Virus record (IMG/VR): IMGVR_UViG_3300046804_004123
Location: 1-64,000 of that record
Direction: 5' to 3' (one strand)
Source of the DNA: a virus
Length of the DNA: 64,000 nucleotides
In this document: positions 54,741-62,599 of the stretch, piece after piece
How the letters are laid out: every line of letters starts with the position of its first letter
Numbering within the stretch: position 1 is the stretch's first letter
Notes under the pieces: generated by a model
Database searches by the model: none
The model's input: only the letters and a program-made list of their open reading frames with translations
What the model was told of the DNA's origin: nothing
Position numbers and translations under genes: made by a program

Positions 54741-55442
54741 ATGGGATACTTTAGAGAACTACCAAATTTAGAATACCCTTCACCACTAGTTGATAGAAAT
54801 TCTTCTTTAGATTACGTTGAAGCTAAAAATCTTTTTAGAAGAGTTAGAGTAAGACCTGATTTTGAAAATGTTTATACTGCATTTGATAATTATACAATAT
54901 TAGAAGACACAAGGCCAGATCAAGTTGCAAACGAATTGTATGGTTCTCCAAATTTAGACTGGGTAGTTTTAATATCAGCAGATATTAAAAATATAAGGAA
55001 TGAATGGCCATTATCAAATAGGAATTTATATGATTATGCATATTCCATATATGGAGATAATATAAATTCTGTGAAATATTACGAAACAAAAGAAATAAAA
55101 GATTCTAAGGGAAGAATAATAGTACCTGCTGGACAAATAGTAAATCAAAACTACAAATTACCAACTCCAAAAATAGATACTCTTCCTACACAATCATATG
55201 TAACATATTATGACGAAGAAACAAATTCATACAAAACCATTTACAATATAGTTAATTCTGTTACAAATCTTGACTACGAAGTGCAAAAAAATGATGAGAA
55301 AAGAAAAATTTTAGTTCTTAGAAAAACATATTTGGAAATGTTCTTAAATGATATGAGAAGAGAAATGAAATACAAAAAGTCTTCTCAGTATATAAATGAA
55401 TATCTAATAAGAGGAGAAAATTTAAGAATTACATCACCATAA
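54741..55442 (+). CDS. 53: Baseplate wedge subunit gp53
   Basis: 233 aa. DNYTILEDTRPDQVANELYG followed by SPNLDWVVLISADI is the diagnostic gp53 segment (T4: GSPRPEELANAIYGNPQLYWVLL), with the LysM-like fold that clamps wedges to the hub. The C-terminal LRKTYLEMFLNDMRREMKY fits the closing helix. Its last nine bases overlap the end of the convergent Mom-like gene. Confidence 0.9.
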   Translation: MGYFRELPNLEYPSPLVDRNSSLDYVEAKNLFRRVRVRPDFENVYTAFDNYTILEDTRPDQVANELYGSPNLDWVVLISADIKNIRNEWPLSNRNLYDYAYSIYGDNINSVKYYETKEIKDSKGRIIVPAGQIVNQNYKLPTPKIDTLPTQSYVTYYDEETNSYKTIYNIVNSVTNLDYEVQKNDEKRKILVLRKTYLEMFLNDMRREMKYKKSSQYINEYLIRGENLRITSP

Positions 55443-56021
55443 GAGTTCTAAGTTTTTATCAAACATCATCACATATCGGTGTTTGCGGGAGCGTTCTTTC
55501 CATTCTCCTGCAGCACCTTTAATTTTGCCTCTAGAGTGTTTAGTTCCGTCTGCATAGTAGAAATCTTTCTTTGGGTCTGTGAGTCCGCAATATTTAAAAT
55601 TACAAGCACGATAGATTGTACCATTATGAAAATCACTATCAGCGTAAGAGATGATTGCTTTAACTTCAGTATCCTTCCGTAACTGTCTAATCGATCTTGA
55701 AACAAACCAAGAAGTGATATTATGCTCGCCAGATTGGGTGTCTGGGTGAATGCAGAGCCGCGAAAGTTCAAATAATCCTTGCTGTTCATTTCTTTCTAAA
55801 CCAAAGGCACCCTTTGCGATTTCGGGGACTGGCAGTCCAGTAAAAATACAAACTCCCAGAAGACCACCAACATTCAAAGGACTGAAATCATTCTTCTTAA
55901 AAAGACCGTAATTATAACCAGATTTAAATCCTTTTGAAAAATCTTTGAGATAGTGGTATTCTAGGAGTAGTTCTTCTGCCTGTTTTTTGGAAATCCTTTC
56001 AATATAATAATCAGATTTCAT
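55434..56021 (-). CDS. Mom-like adenine (methylcarbamoyl) DNA modification protein
   Basis: 195 aa with the GNAT-like layout of phage Mu Mom. LLLEYHYLKDFSKG is near the N-terminus, then GGLLGVCIFTG, LFELSRLCIHPDTQSGEHNI, SWFVSRSIRQLRKD and ISYADSDFHNGTIYRACNF with YCG. Mom converts adenine in DNA to N6-(methylcarbamoyl)adenine and protects phage DNA from many restriction enzymes; the cofactor is thought to be an acyl-CoA. Convergent overlap with gp53. It has its own promoter overlapping the gp32 terminator, but no clear Shine-Dalgarno site next to the ATG. Confidence 0.75.
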   Translation of the reverse strand: MKSDYYIERISKKQAEELLLEYHYLKDFSKGFKSGYNYGLFKKNDFSPLNVGGLLGVCIFTGLPVPEIAKGAFGLERNEQQGLFELSRLCIHPDTQSGEHNITSWFVSRSIRQLRKDTEVKAIISYADSDFHNGTIYRACNFKYCGLTDPKKDFYYADGTKHSRGKIKGAAGEWKERSRKHRYVMMFDKNLELLW

Positions 56022-56022
56022 T

Positions 56023-56045
56023 AAAAAAGGGGGATTTCTCCCCCC
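56023..56045 (-). terminator. Intrinsic terminator of the gp32 gene
   Basis: Minus-strand stem of six G-C-rich pairs with a short loop, followed by six U, 15 bases after the gp32 stop. It also forms the leader of the Mom-like gene. Confidence 0.85.
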
Positions 56046-56074
56046 ATTATAGCACCTAATCAGTCTTCTGCCAA
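56046..56074 (-). promoter_or_regulatory. Promoter of the Mom-like gene
   Basis: TTGGCA (56074-56069), 17 bases, TATAAT (56051-56046) on the minus strand, overlapping the last codons of gp32. The predicted start falls inside the terminator stem, so transcripts begun here would not form the full terminator. Confidence 0.65.
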
Positions 56075-56989
56075 GCGGGCGAAGTAGGAAAGGGCATCAT
56101 CGTCTTCATCCTCTTCCGCAGGTGCAGCAGCACGGCGGGTAGGTTGAAGGTTGTTGATTTCTGAACGAAGATCTTCAGTCAGTTCGCGGGTAGAACCACG
56201 AGTGTTATCTTCTTCTTCAAACTCTTCAGGATCTTGATAACGAGGAGTACCTTTAGTACCAAGAACATATTCAAGACGCTTCTTCAGTTCATCATAAGAT
56301 TTGAACTGGTCGGCAGCAGTCAGTTCGGCAAGAGAATACTGCTTTTTCCACACTTCTTCCATTGCATCATCATCATCTAGAAGAGCACCCTGTTTACCAA
56401 ACTCGCTGGAGTCATAGTTGCGATATCCAGCAACATTCTTTGCCTTCAGTTTAAAGTTAGCACCTTGCCAGAAGTCAAACGGATCAATTGCTTCCTCATC
56501 TTCAAATTCAGGTTGCATTGCTTCGGTAATTTTATCAAAGATTTTCTTACCGTATTTGAAGAGGAAAACTTTACCTTCGTTTTCAGGATTAGCAGGATCC
56601 TTGACAACGTAGATGTTAGAAATATAAGTCAGTTTACGCTTTTGCTTACGTGCCTGTTCTTTTCCAGCATCAGTGCCGTTGTTCCACAGCAAAGTATTGT
56701 GCTCGGAAACAGGATCTTTTTGCCCCAGAGTGGTGAGAGAATTTTCAATATACCAACCACCAGTGCCTTGGAATGCGTGACTGTAGAGTTTTACGAACGG
56801 AAGGTCTTCACCGTTAGGTGCAGGAAGGAAACGGATCACGGCATAACCATTGCCGCTTTTATCTACATCCAGTTTCCACACACGGTCATCACTAGAACCG
56901 CTACTAGTATTCATTTTTTCAACTTCTTTCACCAGTTTAGCGGTGAGAGAACCCAGTTTGGATTGTTTCTTAAGATCTGCGAAAGACAT
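56060..56989 (-). CDS. 32: Single-stranded DNA-binding protein gp32
   Basis: 309 aa. KSGNGYAVIRFLPAPNGEDL, GGWYIENSLTTLG, ISNIYVVKDPANPENEGKVF and FKYGKKIFDKI align with the T4 gp32 OB core. The zinc-finger region is degenerate: no Cys/His set is seen where T4 has its CPVC site. An acidic tail (AEEDEDDDALSYFARLAED) would contact partners such as gp59. It coats replication and recombination intermediates. GC is higher than in neighbouring structural genes. It has a promoter at 57032-57060 and a terminator directly after the gene. Confidence 0.93.
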   Translation of the reverse strand: MSFADLKKQSKLGSLTAKLVKEVEKMNTSSGSSDDRVWKLDVDKSGNGYAVIRFLPAPNGEDLPFVKLYSHAFQGTGGWYIENSLTTLGQKDPVSEHNTLLWNNGTDAGKEQARKQKRKLTYISNIYVVKDPANPENEGKVFLFKYGKKIFDKITEAMQPEFEDEEAIDPFDFWQGANFKLKAKNVAGYRNYDSSEFGKQGALLDDDDAMEEVWKKQYSLAELTAADQFKSYDELKKRLEYVLGTKGTPRYQDPEEFEEEDNTRGSTRELTEDLRSEINNLQPTRRAAAPAEEDEDDDALSYFARLAED

Positions 56990-57031
56990 TAGATTACCTC
57001 GGATTAATTGGATTTGGAGGATTACTTTGAT

Positions 57032-57060
57032 AGTATAACAGGGTTTCCTTCAGGCGTCAA
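57032..57060 (-). promoter_or_regulatory. Promoter of the gp32 gene
   Basis: TTGACG (57060-57055), 17 bases, TATACT (57037-57032) on the minus strand, overlapping the end of the DUF1825 gene. A GAGG ribosome site precedes the gp32 ATG. Confidence 0.7.
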
Positions 57061-57382
57061 GGTATTGCTTGAGGGATTCAATTGTTTTGTTCATACTACT
57101 GAACAATAAATTCATATCAGTTTCTGGTGGAAATCCCATCAGAGCAACTGATTTTCTCAAATTCTCTTTCATTTCAACTGCTTGTGGATCATCGGAAAGA
57201 GACAAACGTGTATACATTACACGTTGCTTTTCAAGAAGTTCCGTAAGCTTTTCAATATGTTCCAGTTTATCTTCACGAGTCATCATTCCGAAAGTAAGAA
57301 TACTTCCGTAAATTTTTTCTTGTAATTTGTTGATTTCTCTCAATTCTTCCTGAATAATATCAGAATCAAAAAAACTACTCAT
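57050..57382 (-). CDS. DUF1825-like protein
   Basis: 110 aa from the ATG at 57382, preceded by GGAGG-like bases; TTG codons upstream are less likely starts. Pattern: FFDSDIIQEELREINKLQ, MTREDKLEHIEKLTELLEKQ, YTRLSLSDDPQA. This all-helical arrangement is that of DUF1825, a family found mainly in cyanobacteria and their phages, whose biochemical role is not known to me. Placed between gp59 and gp32, it is likely expressed with the replication genes. It overlaps the gp59 stop by eight bases. Confidence 0.75.
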   Translation of the reverse strand: MSSFFDSDIIQEELREINKLQEKIYGSILTFGMMTREDKLEHIEKLTELLEKQRVMYTRLSLSDDPQAVEMKENLRKSVALMGFPPETDMNLLFSSMNKTIESLKQYLDA

Positions 57383-57965
57383 CAACAATTCTCCTCAAAA
57401 TTTTCTTAAACTGGAATACATCAATATTTAGGAATGGATTATATTTTTTAACTTTCAAACTTACGGTTTCCCACACTGGATCAAGCAGTTTCTTATCAAA
57501 ATCTTTTGAAAAAGAAAAGATTTTGTCGTAGATTACGAATGTTTCTAGTGATAATTTCCCGCTTAGAAATTTTTTGAGAACTAGTGGATGTCCTTTGGAA
57601 CAACTCAATACATCCTCTAATTTTGTTTCCGAGAACAATTCTTCCGATTGTTCTTTGAACAAGTAAGTCAAACTCTGCTGTCTCCGCATCCAATCTGCGT
57701 AAGTTCTTTCTCCAGAATTGATAATTTCGCCAATCCATAAGTTTGAAGGGTTATCTGCGGAAACAAAATTTGAAAGTAAAAAATCTATTACTTCTTTATC
57801 TGAATATTTACGACTGGTTTTCTCAAACCAATATTTATCTTTTCTTTTGTTAAATGATGTAATTGTTGCTCTTGACTTACCACCATACTTAAAAAAGTCA
57901 TATTTACTGTTAGTAAAATGACTTTTCATAGAAAGATAAGTTTGATATGTCTCAAAAGGACTCAT
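57375..57965 (-). CDS. 59: gp59, loader of the gp41 replicative helicase
   Basis: 196 aa. YLSMKSHFTNSKYDFFKYGG, KRKDKYWFEKTSRKYSDKEV, WIGEIINSGERTYADWMRRQ and LSLETFVIYDKIFSF follow the T4 gp59 pattern closely. Gp59 binds gp32-coated forked DNA and loads helicase. Length matches T4 (about 217 aa). The start overlaps the gp33 stop (ATGA). Part of the 59-33-32 neighbourhood seen in T4. Confidence 0.85.
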   Translation of the reverse strand: MSPFETYQTYLSMKSHFTNSKYDFFKYGGKSRATITSFNKRKDKYWFEKTSRKYSDKEVIDFLLSNFVSADNPSNLWIGEIINSGERTYADWMRRQQSLTYLFKEQSEELFSETKLEDVLSCSKGHPLVLKKFLSGKLSLETFVIYDKIFSFSKDFDKKLLDPVWETVSLKVKKYNPFLNIDVFQFKKILRRIVDE

Positions 57966-58222
57966 AGAGGAAGTTTAGCACGGGAAGTTTTTTTCATAAA
58001 ATTAAGACGAGTTGCGTCCCATTTTAACTTTTCTTTCAAAGGTTTTGAAATTATTTTAGTAATTGATTCTATTTCAATCTCATTAACTTCACAATAATGT
58101 ACAATAGCATCAATATAATTGATTTTTTCTATCGTCACTATTTTTTCAATTTCTAACGCAAATTTAGATGGTGTTAGAAATTTATTTTCTATTACCTTTT
58201 CTATTTCTTTATTTTGTTCCAT
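57962..58222 (-). CDS. 33: gp33, late-transcription co-activator
   Basis: 86 aa from the ATG at 58222. An in-frame ATG at 58321 would add 33 residues deep inside the upstream nuclease gene and is rejected. The body FALEIEKIVTIEKINYIDAI with HYCEVNEIEIESITKIISK resembles T4 gp33 (MVEEFGMSYLEATTAFLEEN), followed by a basic C-terminal tail ending KTSRAKLPL. In T4, gp33 bridges RNA polymerase to the sliding clamp at late promoters. Overlaps both neighbours. Confidence 0.75.
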   Translation of the reverse strand: MEQNKEIEKVIENKFLTPSKFALEIEKIVTIEKINYIDAIVHYCEVNEIEIESITKIISKPLKEKLKWDATRLNFMKKTSRAKLPL

Positions 58223-58895
58223 ACAGTTCCAGTTTATCTCTAACAAACTCTCTAATGTATTCGGTGAGTAGTTTGATGTACTTTGATTTGTCTCTTTCTT
58301 CATAAACAATGCATTCTCCATTTTCGCAAGCCATGATAATTACAAGTTTTTTTACGGGAATACCTGTGAGTTCATAGAACATACAAGCATAAGCAGCACA
58401 CTGAACAAAATAGTGCTCAATCCACTCCCGTGGTTTTGGTTTTTTAGATGTTTTAAAGTCGATTATTGCTAATTCGCCATCAAACTCTGCAATACAATCT
58501 ACAGTTCCCGCTACTCCAAGAATTTTGCTGTATAAGGAACTTTCAAGAGCATGAATATTATTTATACGATTTAAATCTGGTTTGGCAATTTTAAATAAAA
58601 ATTGTGACAAAGGTTGAACATCTGGAAGATCTTCATTCTTTAGAAGATGTTCAACTAAGGTATGCATATCAGTACCGCGACTGGTTGCCTGCCTAGTAAT
58701 TTTATCTGCTTCTTCTTCTCCAATTTTTTTACGCCAGTTTGCAAAGAACTGGCGATTTTTATGACTGGTGACAGAAGTAATAGAAACTAAACGAAGCAAT
58801 TCTTCTAAATCTGGAACCTTATAATATCTAACACCATCTATGGTCTCCCGTTCAAGTTTAGGGAGATCAACATCAATATGTTTAAAAGTAATCAT
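58209..58895 (-). CDS. PD-(D/E)XK exonuclease, RecB/MGME1-like
   Basis: 228 aa. SRGTDMHTLVEHLL (about 93-106), then GVAGTVDCIAEFDGELAIID leading into FKTSKK, with the catalytic Asp (GTVD), Asp (IIDFKTSK) and Lys in place, and finally YFVQCAAYACMFYELTG with the supporting Gln/Tyr. This is the RecB/Cas4/MGME1 nuclease core. Likely a single-strand-specific nuclease used in recombination or replication of phage DNA. Lies upstream of gp33-gp59-gp32 in the same operon, its start overlapping the oxygenase stop. Confidence 0.8.
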   Translation of the reverse strand: MITFKHIDVDLPKLERETIDGVRYYKVPDLEELLRLVSITSVTSHKNRQFFANWRKKIGEEEADKITRQATSRGTDMHTLVEHLLKNEDLPDVQPLSQFLFKIAKPDLNRINNIHALESSLYSKILGVAGTVDCIAEFDGELAIIDFKTSKKPKPREWIEHYFVQCAAYACMFYELTGIPVKKLVIIMACENGECIVYEERDKSKYIKLLTEYIREFVRDKLELYGTK

Positions 58896-59701
58896 TTTTC
58901 AATAGCAAAAAAAACTTGGGTCAATCTATCTTCAAAATCGTTAACAAATGCTTCTGTAGCAGTGTGAAAATAAGTAGAATCGTAAATTACTAATCTGTTA
59001 TAAACGTTTTCAAAATTTTTAACTGGTTCAAATTCAGAATCAAAAATATTTTTATAATAAAGATATTTCTTAAGATGTTTTTCTTTTTTAAGAAATGTAT
59101 TATACATTTCTTGATATTCCCAAAATATATTATTTGATGATAAAAAAACATCCTCATTATATTTTTTAAATTTTAGATTAAAAAATAAAGAATAATTAAC
59201 TGGATTAAAAAATTTTATATCCTGTTCTGATGATTGTTTTAATTTAAAAATAGTTGTTCCAGAATTTGGGTTATGAACTTCTTTATTTAAATAAAGAACT
59301 CCAGCATAACATTTCCTATTTAAATTTTTAGACTTATACTGATAATTGTCAGTATGAATAAATCCAGTATTTAATTTAGAATATTTGCTTTTAGAAAATA
59401 ATGGTGTTTTATGAAATGATAACTCTCTAAAAATATAATTATCTGGATTAAATAAACTACACTTTTTTTTTAATACATTTAAAAAATTTATATAATATTT
59501 TTTATACATCACATATTCTTTTATATGTGGGCAACTTTTAAAAGTACGTTTATAATTAAATCCTTGAGTTCTTAAACCAGGATATCCTTCAGTTTTTGAT
59601 CTAAGATAAAAACAATTTTCAGACAAAGCAAAATTTCTAACATCATCGGGATCATCATAAAAATTATCTATGCAAACTGTATCATTGAACCTATACTTCA
59701 T
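58892..59701 (-). CDS. 2OG-Fe(II) oxygenase-like protein
   Basis: 269 aa. GFIHTDNYQYKS (HTD, about residue 113), YAGVLYLNKEV with PNSGTTIF, and a C-terminal YDSTYFHTATEAF followed by DRLTQVFFAI give the HxD...H...R triad of 2OG-dependent oxygenases (DUF6445-like arrangement). The N-terminal VCIDNFYDDPDDVRNFAL is the usual opening strand-helix of these phage enzymes. Very AT-rich compared with phoH next to it, suggesting insertion into the replication operon. Substrate unknown. Confidence 0.7.
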   Translation of the reverse strand: MKYRFNDTVCIDNFYDDPDDVRNFALSENCFYLRSKTEGYPGLRTQGFNYKRTFKSCPHIKEYVMYKKYYINFLNVLKKKCSLFNPDNYIFRELSFHKTPLFSKSKYSKLNTGFIHTDNYQYKSKNLNRKCYAGVLYLNKEVHNPNSGTTIFKLKQSSEQDIKFFNPVNYSLFFNLKFKKYNEDVFLSSNNIFWEYQEMYNTFLKKEKHLKKYLYYKNIFDSEFEPVKNFENVYNRLVIYDSTYFHTATEAFVNDFEDRLTQVFFAIEK

Positions 59702-59707
59702 TATTAA

Positions 59708-60466
59708 TTAAAATCCAGAATCAATTTTTGCAATAATATATTCTTTAACTAATCCAGAACGAACAATATCGTCAACACCAAATTCTATGAGTTCAATAGA
59801 TGGCATAGATCTCAAAATTTTCATAAAATCAATAATTCCATTACGATCATTTGTTTTTTGAAGATCCGATTGTGTCGCATCTCCACAAAACATAATCTTG
59901 GAATTTTCACCAATACGTGTAATTATACTATCCAATTCATGAAAGGTCAAATTCTGAAACTCATCAACAATAACAATAGCATTATCCAAAGTTGTTCCGC
60001 GAAGAAAAGAAGTACTCCAGAATTTAATTGTTTCTTGTGATTTTAAATTACCATAAAGCATTTCAAAATCAGCATCTGTTGGCATTTGGAACATATATTT
60101 GACCATATTCTTATAAGGAATTTGGTAAATATCTGCCTTATCATCATGAGTTCCTGGAAGAAATCCAATTTCACGAGTTGCAACAAGAGAACGAACTAGA
60201 TAAATTTTTTCATAAGGACTACTTTCATCTAGAACATCACATAAAGCATTATAGAGAGTAATGAAAGTTTTGCCAGTTCCTGCACACCCATAAGCAACTA
60301 CATGTTTATTTTGGGCATAAGCATCAAAAAACTTCTTTTGATTATCGGTAACTGGTTCAATATCTAAAAGATATTCTGAACTTAAAGGCTTTCTCCGTTT
60401 CATCTGCTTTGCCGTGAGTCCAACCCCAATAGGTTGCTCTGCAGATCCTCTTTTTCTTCTTGCCAT
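59708..60466 (-). CDS. phoH: PhoH-like P-loop ATPase
   Basis: 252 aa. Walker A GCAGTGKT (residues 60-67), a Walker B of the form IVIVDEFQN, and the PhoH-specific SLVATREIGFLPG and MFCGDATQSD identify the family. PhoH is widespread in cyanophages and is tied to phosphate stress in hosts; its biochemical role is likely RNA- or nucleotide-related but unsettled. It lies two bases from the next gene and upstream of the oxygenase. No Pho box is evident. Confidence 0.92.
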   Translation of the reverse strand: MARRKRGSAEQPIGVGLTAKQMKRRKPLSSEYLLDIEPVTDNQKKFFDAYAQNKHVVAYGCAGTGKTFITLYNALCDVLDESSPYEKIYLVRSLVATREIGFLPGTHDDKADIYQIPYKNMVKYMFQMPTDADFEMLYGNLKSQETIKFWSTSFLRGTTLDNAIVIVDEFQNLTFHELDSIITRIGENSKIMFCGDATQSDLQKTNDRNGIIDFMKILRSMPSIELIEFGVDDIVRSGLVKEYIIAKIDSGF

Positions 60467-60467
60467 A

Positions 60468-60716
60468 CTAGATTTTCTTTACGTTTGATCCAGGCATTTT
60501 TGCAGCACGTCCTAAAACGTCGTTCCATCCTGGGTTTTTACTGATAAGTTTATTCTGCCAATCACCAACCTCCCCTGGTTGAGGGCAAGTTGATGGATCA
60601 GACCAATCACGAATCCAATCTGGATTATCTTTTCTCCACTGGTCCCAAACGTGGATACTCATTTCCACTTCTTTTTGTTCACCAGTTTTTGTATTCACTA
60701 CAGGATATGTTGGCAT
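60468..60716 (-). CDS. Conserved cyanophage hypothetical protein, 82 aa
   Basis: Starts MPTYPVVNTKTGEQKEVEMS and contains a Trp-rich middle (VWDQWRKDNPDWIRDWSDP) and a C-terminal DVLGRAAKMPGSNVKKI. The opening resembles FmdB-like small proteins, but only one Cys is present, so a zinc ribbon is not supported. It is commonly found near phoH in T4-like cyanophages. Function unknown. Confidence 0.7.
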   Translation of the reverse strand: MPTYPVVNTKTGEQKEVEMSIHVWDQWRKDNPDWIRDWSDPSTCPQPGEVGDWQNKLISKNPGWNDVLGRAAKMPGSNVKKI

Positions 60717-60742
60717 AAAGTTACGAATTCAAGATAATTTAT

Positions 60743-61375
60743 TTAGACCCATTCAAGTGCTTCCGCAACTGTTGGAAATTGTTCGGAAAACACCTTCTTA
60801 CATTCCAGAGCAATGTCCATATGCTCTTTCTGTGTTCCATTTTTTTCACGAAGGTTGATATAATGAATCCAACTGCGGCAGGATCCAGTCATATAAATGC
60901 GTGTGGGCGTTGCTAGGGGCAATACAAACCTTGCACATTCCTTTGCTACCCCCTTATCAAGAAGTTCCTTGTAGAGTTCCATAGATGCCTGAAAATGATC
61001 ATTAATCTTCAACCAAAGATCCTGTTTCACATCTTTGGAAAAATCATCAATAGAATTCTGACGATTTTTGGTATCCTGACGGCGGAGATCGGGCACAGGA
61101 ATCTCACCCAATAGAGAAGAATCTGCATAACGTTGAGAAAACTCTTGGAACGTAAACGAACGGTGCCTCAAAATCTGTGCTGCAATCCCACGAGTCGTCT
61201 CAATCTCCAGAGTCATAGAACTTTGTTCAAACACAGACCAATGATTATGCTTAATACAATAAGCAAGCAACTTGGCATAGTTTTCGTTGTCTTGATTCGC
61301 AGGATTGCTAACTCGTGCAATAAACGCCATTGTTTTTTCTGCATCGGGGGTTACACTGATAAGTTTTACAGTCAT
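60743..61375 (-). CDS. thyX: Flavin-dependent thymidylate synthase ThyX
   Basis: 210 aa. RHRSFTFQEFSQRYA (residues 70-84) is the ThyX signature (RHRxxSxNExSxRY variant), and the C-terminal half has RFVLPLATPTRIYMTGSCRS with WIHYINLR. The enzyme makes dTMP from dUMP using methylene-THF, NADPH and FAD, useful for replicating an AT-rich genome. Higher GC than its neighbours. The ATG overlaps the stop of a 56-aa coiled-coil gene. Confidence 0.95.
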   Translation of the reverse strand: MTVKLISVTPDAEKTMAFIARVSNPANQDNENYAKLLAYCIKHNHWSVFEQSSMTLEIETTRGIAAQILRHRSFTFQEFSQRYADSSLLGEIPVPDLRRQDTKNRQNSIDDFSKDVKQDLWLKINDHFQASMELYKELLDKGVAKECARFVLPLATPTRIYMTGSCRSWIHYINLREKNGTQKEHMDIALECKKVFSEQFPTVAEALEWV

Positions 61376-61542
61376 TTCTTTCCAAATCCTTTTGATGTTT
61401 GTGCTTCCAATTTTGCAAGTTCTTCTTTTAATACTCGCAATTCCTCTTTCATTTCTTTACGTCTTTCTTCAGAAAACAAATATCCTTCTTGTTTTAAAAG
61501 TCTTTCTAAAAGTTTTACTAGTTCTTTTGCTCTATTACTCAT
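61372..61542 (-). CDS. Small coiled-coil protein, 56 aa
   Basis: ATG at 61542, TGA overlapping the thyX start (ATGA). The product begins MSNRAKELVKLLERLLKQEG and continues with KEMKEELRVLKEELAKLEA, a continuous heptad-rich helix, ending KGFGKK. The open frame is fully overlapped at both ends by neighbours, which supports it as a real coupled gene. No function recognised. Confidence 0.65.
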   Translation of the reverse strand: MSNRAKELVKLLERLLKQEGYLFSEERRKEMKEELRVLKEELAKLEAQTSKGFGKK

Positions 61543-61705
61543 CTAAATCAGAATCCTCAAATATTTCATCATAATCCAAAATTGGTTTTTTTCCAATCGG
61601 TTTCGTGGGAGTATAGGCAGAAACATCAGAATAAACTTCTGCCTTTAAAGAATCGACCAATAATTCAAGATTACGAACAATAAGTTTTAATTTTTCTTTA
61701 TCCAT
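61535..61705 (-). CDS. Small acidic hypothetical protein, 56 aa
   Basis: ATG at 61705, TAA at 61537-61535, overlapping the next start by eight bases. Begins MDKEKLKLIVRNLELLVDSL and ends in an acidic tail DYDEIFEDSDLDE, with a Pro-rich turn between (YTPTKPIGKKP). Six bases separate it from the upstream methyltransferase. No known motif. Confidence 0.6.
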   Translation of the reverse strand: MDKEKLKLIVRNLELLVDSLKAEVYSDVSAYTPTKPIGKKPILDYDEIFEDSDLDE

Positions 61706-61711
61706 AAAATA

Positions 61712-62272
61712 TCAAATAGTTTCTGGAATTTTATATGACCAAACAGTTTGGTCATAGTCAACAATTGGATTTGGAATTAATTCATTTACTGCTTCCGTAA
61801 CACCATAGAAATTAGCATAATCATGTCCAGCAATAATTCCACCTGGTTTTACTTTAGGCATCCATGCTTGAATGTCTTTAATGACATCCCAATATTCATG
61901 TGAAGCATCAATATAAACAAAATCTATAGATCTATCTTTAAATTTAGAAGCTGCAGAAAGAGAAGAAACTTTTAAAGGAAAATAATATTTTTCCAACGGT
62001 TTCATGTTTTCCAAAAAAGTATCATATAAAGTTGTCAAACAATCCATTCCCTGATGATCTGGTCCACCTTGCCAAGTATCAACACAATAAAAATCAATAT
62101 CTTTTCCAGAATTAATGATTTCAACAATCATAAAAGAAGAAGATTTTCCTTTCCAAGAACCAACTTCAACAAATTTACTACCACTAGGAAAAGTTTCAAC
62201 TATACTTTTGTAAAAAGTGGAATAATTAAACCAATTTTCACCAAATTGTGGTTCAGTATAAATATGTTCCAT
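61712..62272 (-). CDS. Class I SAM-dependent methyltransferase (Methyltransf_24 type)
   Basis: 186 aa. FVEVGSWKGKSSSFMIVEI (about 34-52) is the SAM-binding motif I. FYCVDTWQGG is motif II, and SIDFVYIDASHEYWDVIKDI then KPGGIIAGHDY are later motifs typical of Methyltransf_24 enzymes acting on small molecules or sugars. There is no NPPY-type DNA-methylase motif, so the target is probably not DNA. Ends near the thyX cluster; a terminator for the small genes upstream lies just before its start. Confidence 0.8.
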   Translation of the reverse strand: MEHIYTEPQFGENWFNYSTFYKSIVETFPSGSKFVEVGSWKGKSSSFMIVEIINSGKDIDFYCVDTWQGGPDHQGMDCLTTLYDTFLENMKPLEKYYFPLKVSSLSAASKFKDRSIDFVYIDASHEYWDVIKDIQAWMPKVKPGGIIAGHDYANFYGVTEAVNELIPNPIVDYDQTVWSYKIPETI

Positions 62273-62303
62273 AAAAAGTTATATACATAACACCATTTTA
62301 CAT

Positions 62304-62330
62304 AAAAAAAGGGGGGAAGTCAATCCCCCG
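62304..62330 (-). terminator. Intrinsic terminator
   Basis: Minus-strand GGGGGA/TCCCCC stem with a short loop followed by seven U, seven bases after the stop of the 33-aa gene. It separates the small-gene operon from the methyltransferase. Confidence 0.85.
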
Positions 62331-62336
62331 ATGTTA

Positions 62337-62438
62337 TCATGTAACTTGTGGTTGCTTTGCCATATTAATCTGGGCAAGATGAAGGAGTTTTTCTCTCCTT
62401 GCTTTTTGCTTCAGATAACGAACGAAGTAAGTATTCAT
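62337..62438 (-). CDS. 33-aa mini-protein with strong ribosome site
   Basis: ATG at 62438 preceded by GGAGGTGTAAA, an excellent Shine-Dalgarno site; TGA at 62339-62337. The product MNTYFVRYLKQKARREKLLH and so on is basic and helical. The strong RBS, ATGA overlap with the DUF4278 gene and following terminator argue for real expression despite its size. Function unknown. Confidence 0.6.
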   Translation of the reverse strand: MNTYFVRYLKQKARREKLLHLAQINMAKQPQVT

Positions 62439-62599
62439 TTTACACCTCCCTTGGATTTCTCCATGTGAAGTTTGTTACCACTTTCATCAACATAAAACAT
62501 TGTACCACGATATATTTCTACATGTGGTTCAATCTTAAATGTTTGATTTGGGCGATCTGTGGTGTCATATTCAACACCACGATATACGACTTTAGACAT
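62435..62599 (-). CDS. DUF4278-like small protein, 54 aa
   Basis: ATG at 62599 with AAGGAG upstream; TGA overlaps the next start. The N-terminus SKVVYRGVEYDT matches the YRG-x-x-Y core of DUF4278, a small domain common in cyanobacteria and cyanophages. The remainder contains a second EIYRGTMFYVDE strand pair. Function unknown. It lies immediately downstream of the structured element at 62621-62720. Confidence 0.75.
   Translation of the reverse strand: MSKVVYRGVEYDTTDRPNQTFKIEPHVEIYRGTMFYVDESGNKLHMEKSKGGVK

Noticed and set aside
55469-55789. Minus-strand 106-codon frame inside the Mom-like gene
   Set aside because: Different frame from the motif-bearing protein and no similarity to any family.
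58223-58321. N-terminal extension of gp33
   Set aside because: Lies inside the nuclease coding region and adds low-complexity residues not expected in gp33.
61133-61574. Plus-strand frames opposite thyX and the coiled-coil gene
   Set aside because: Antisense to well-supported genes, with no ribosome sites or domains.
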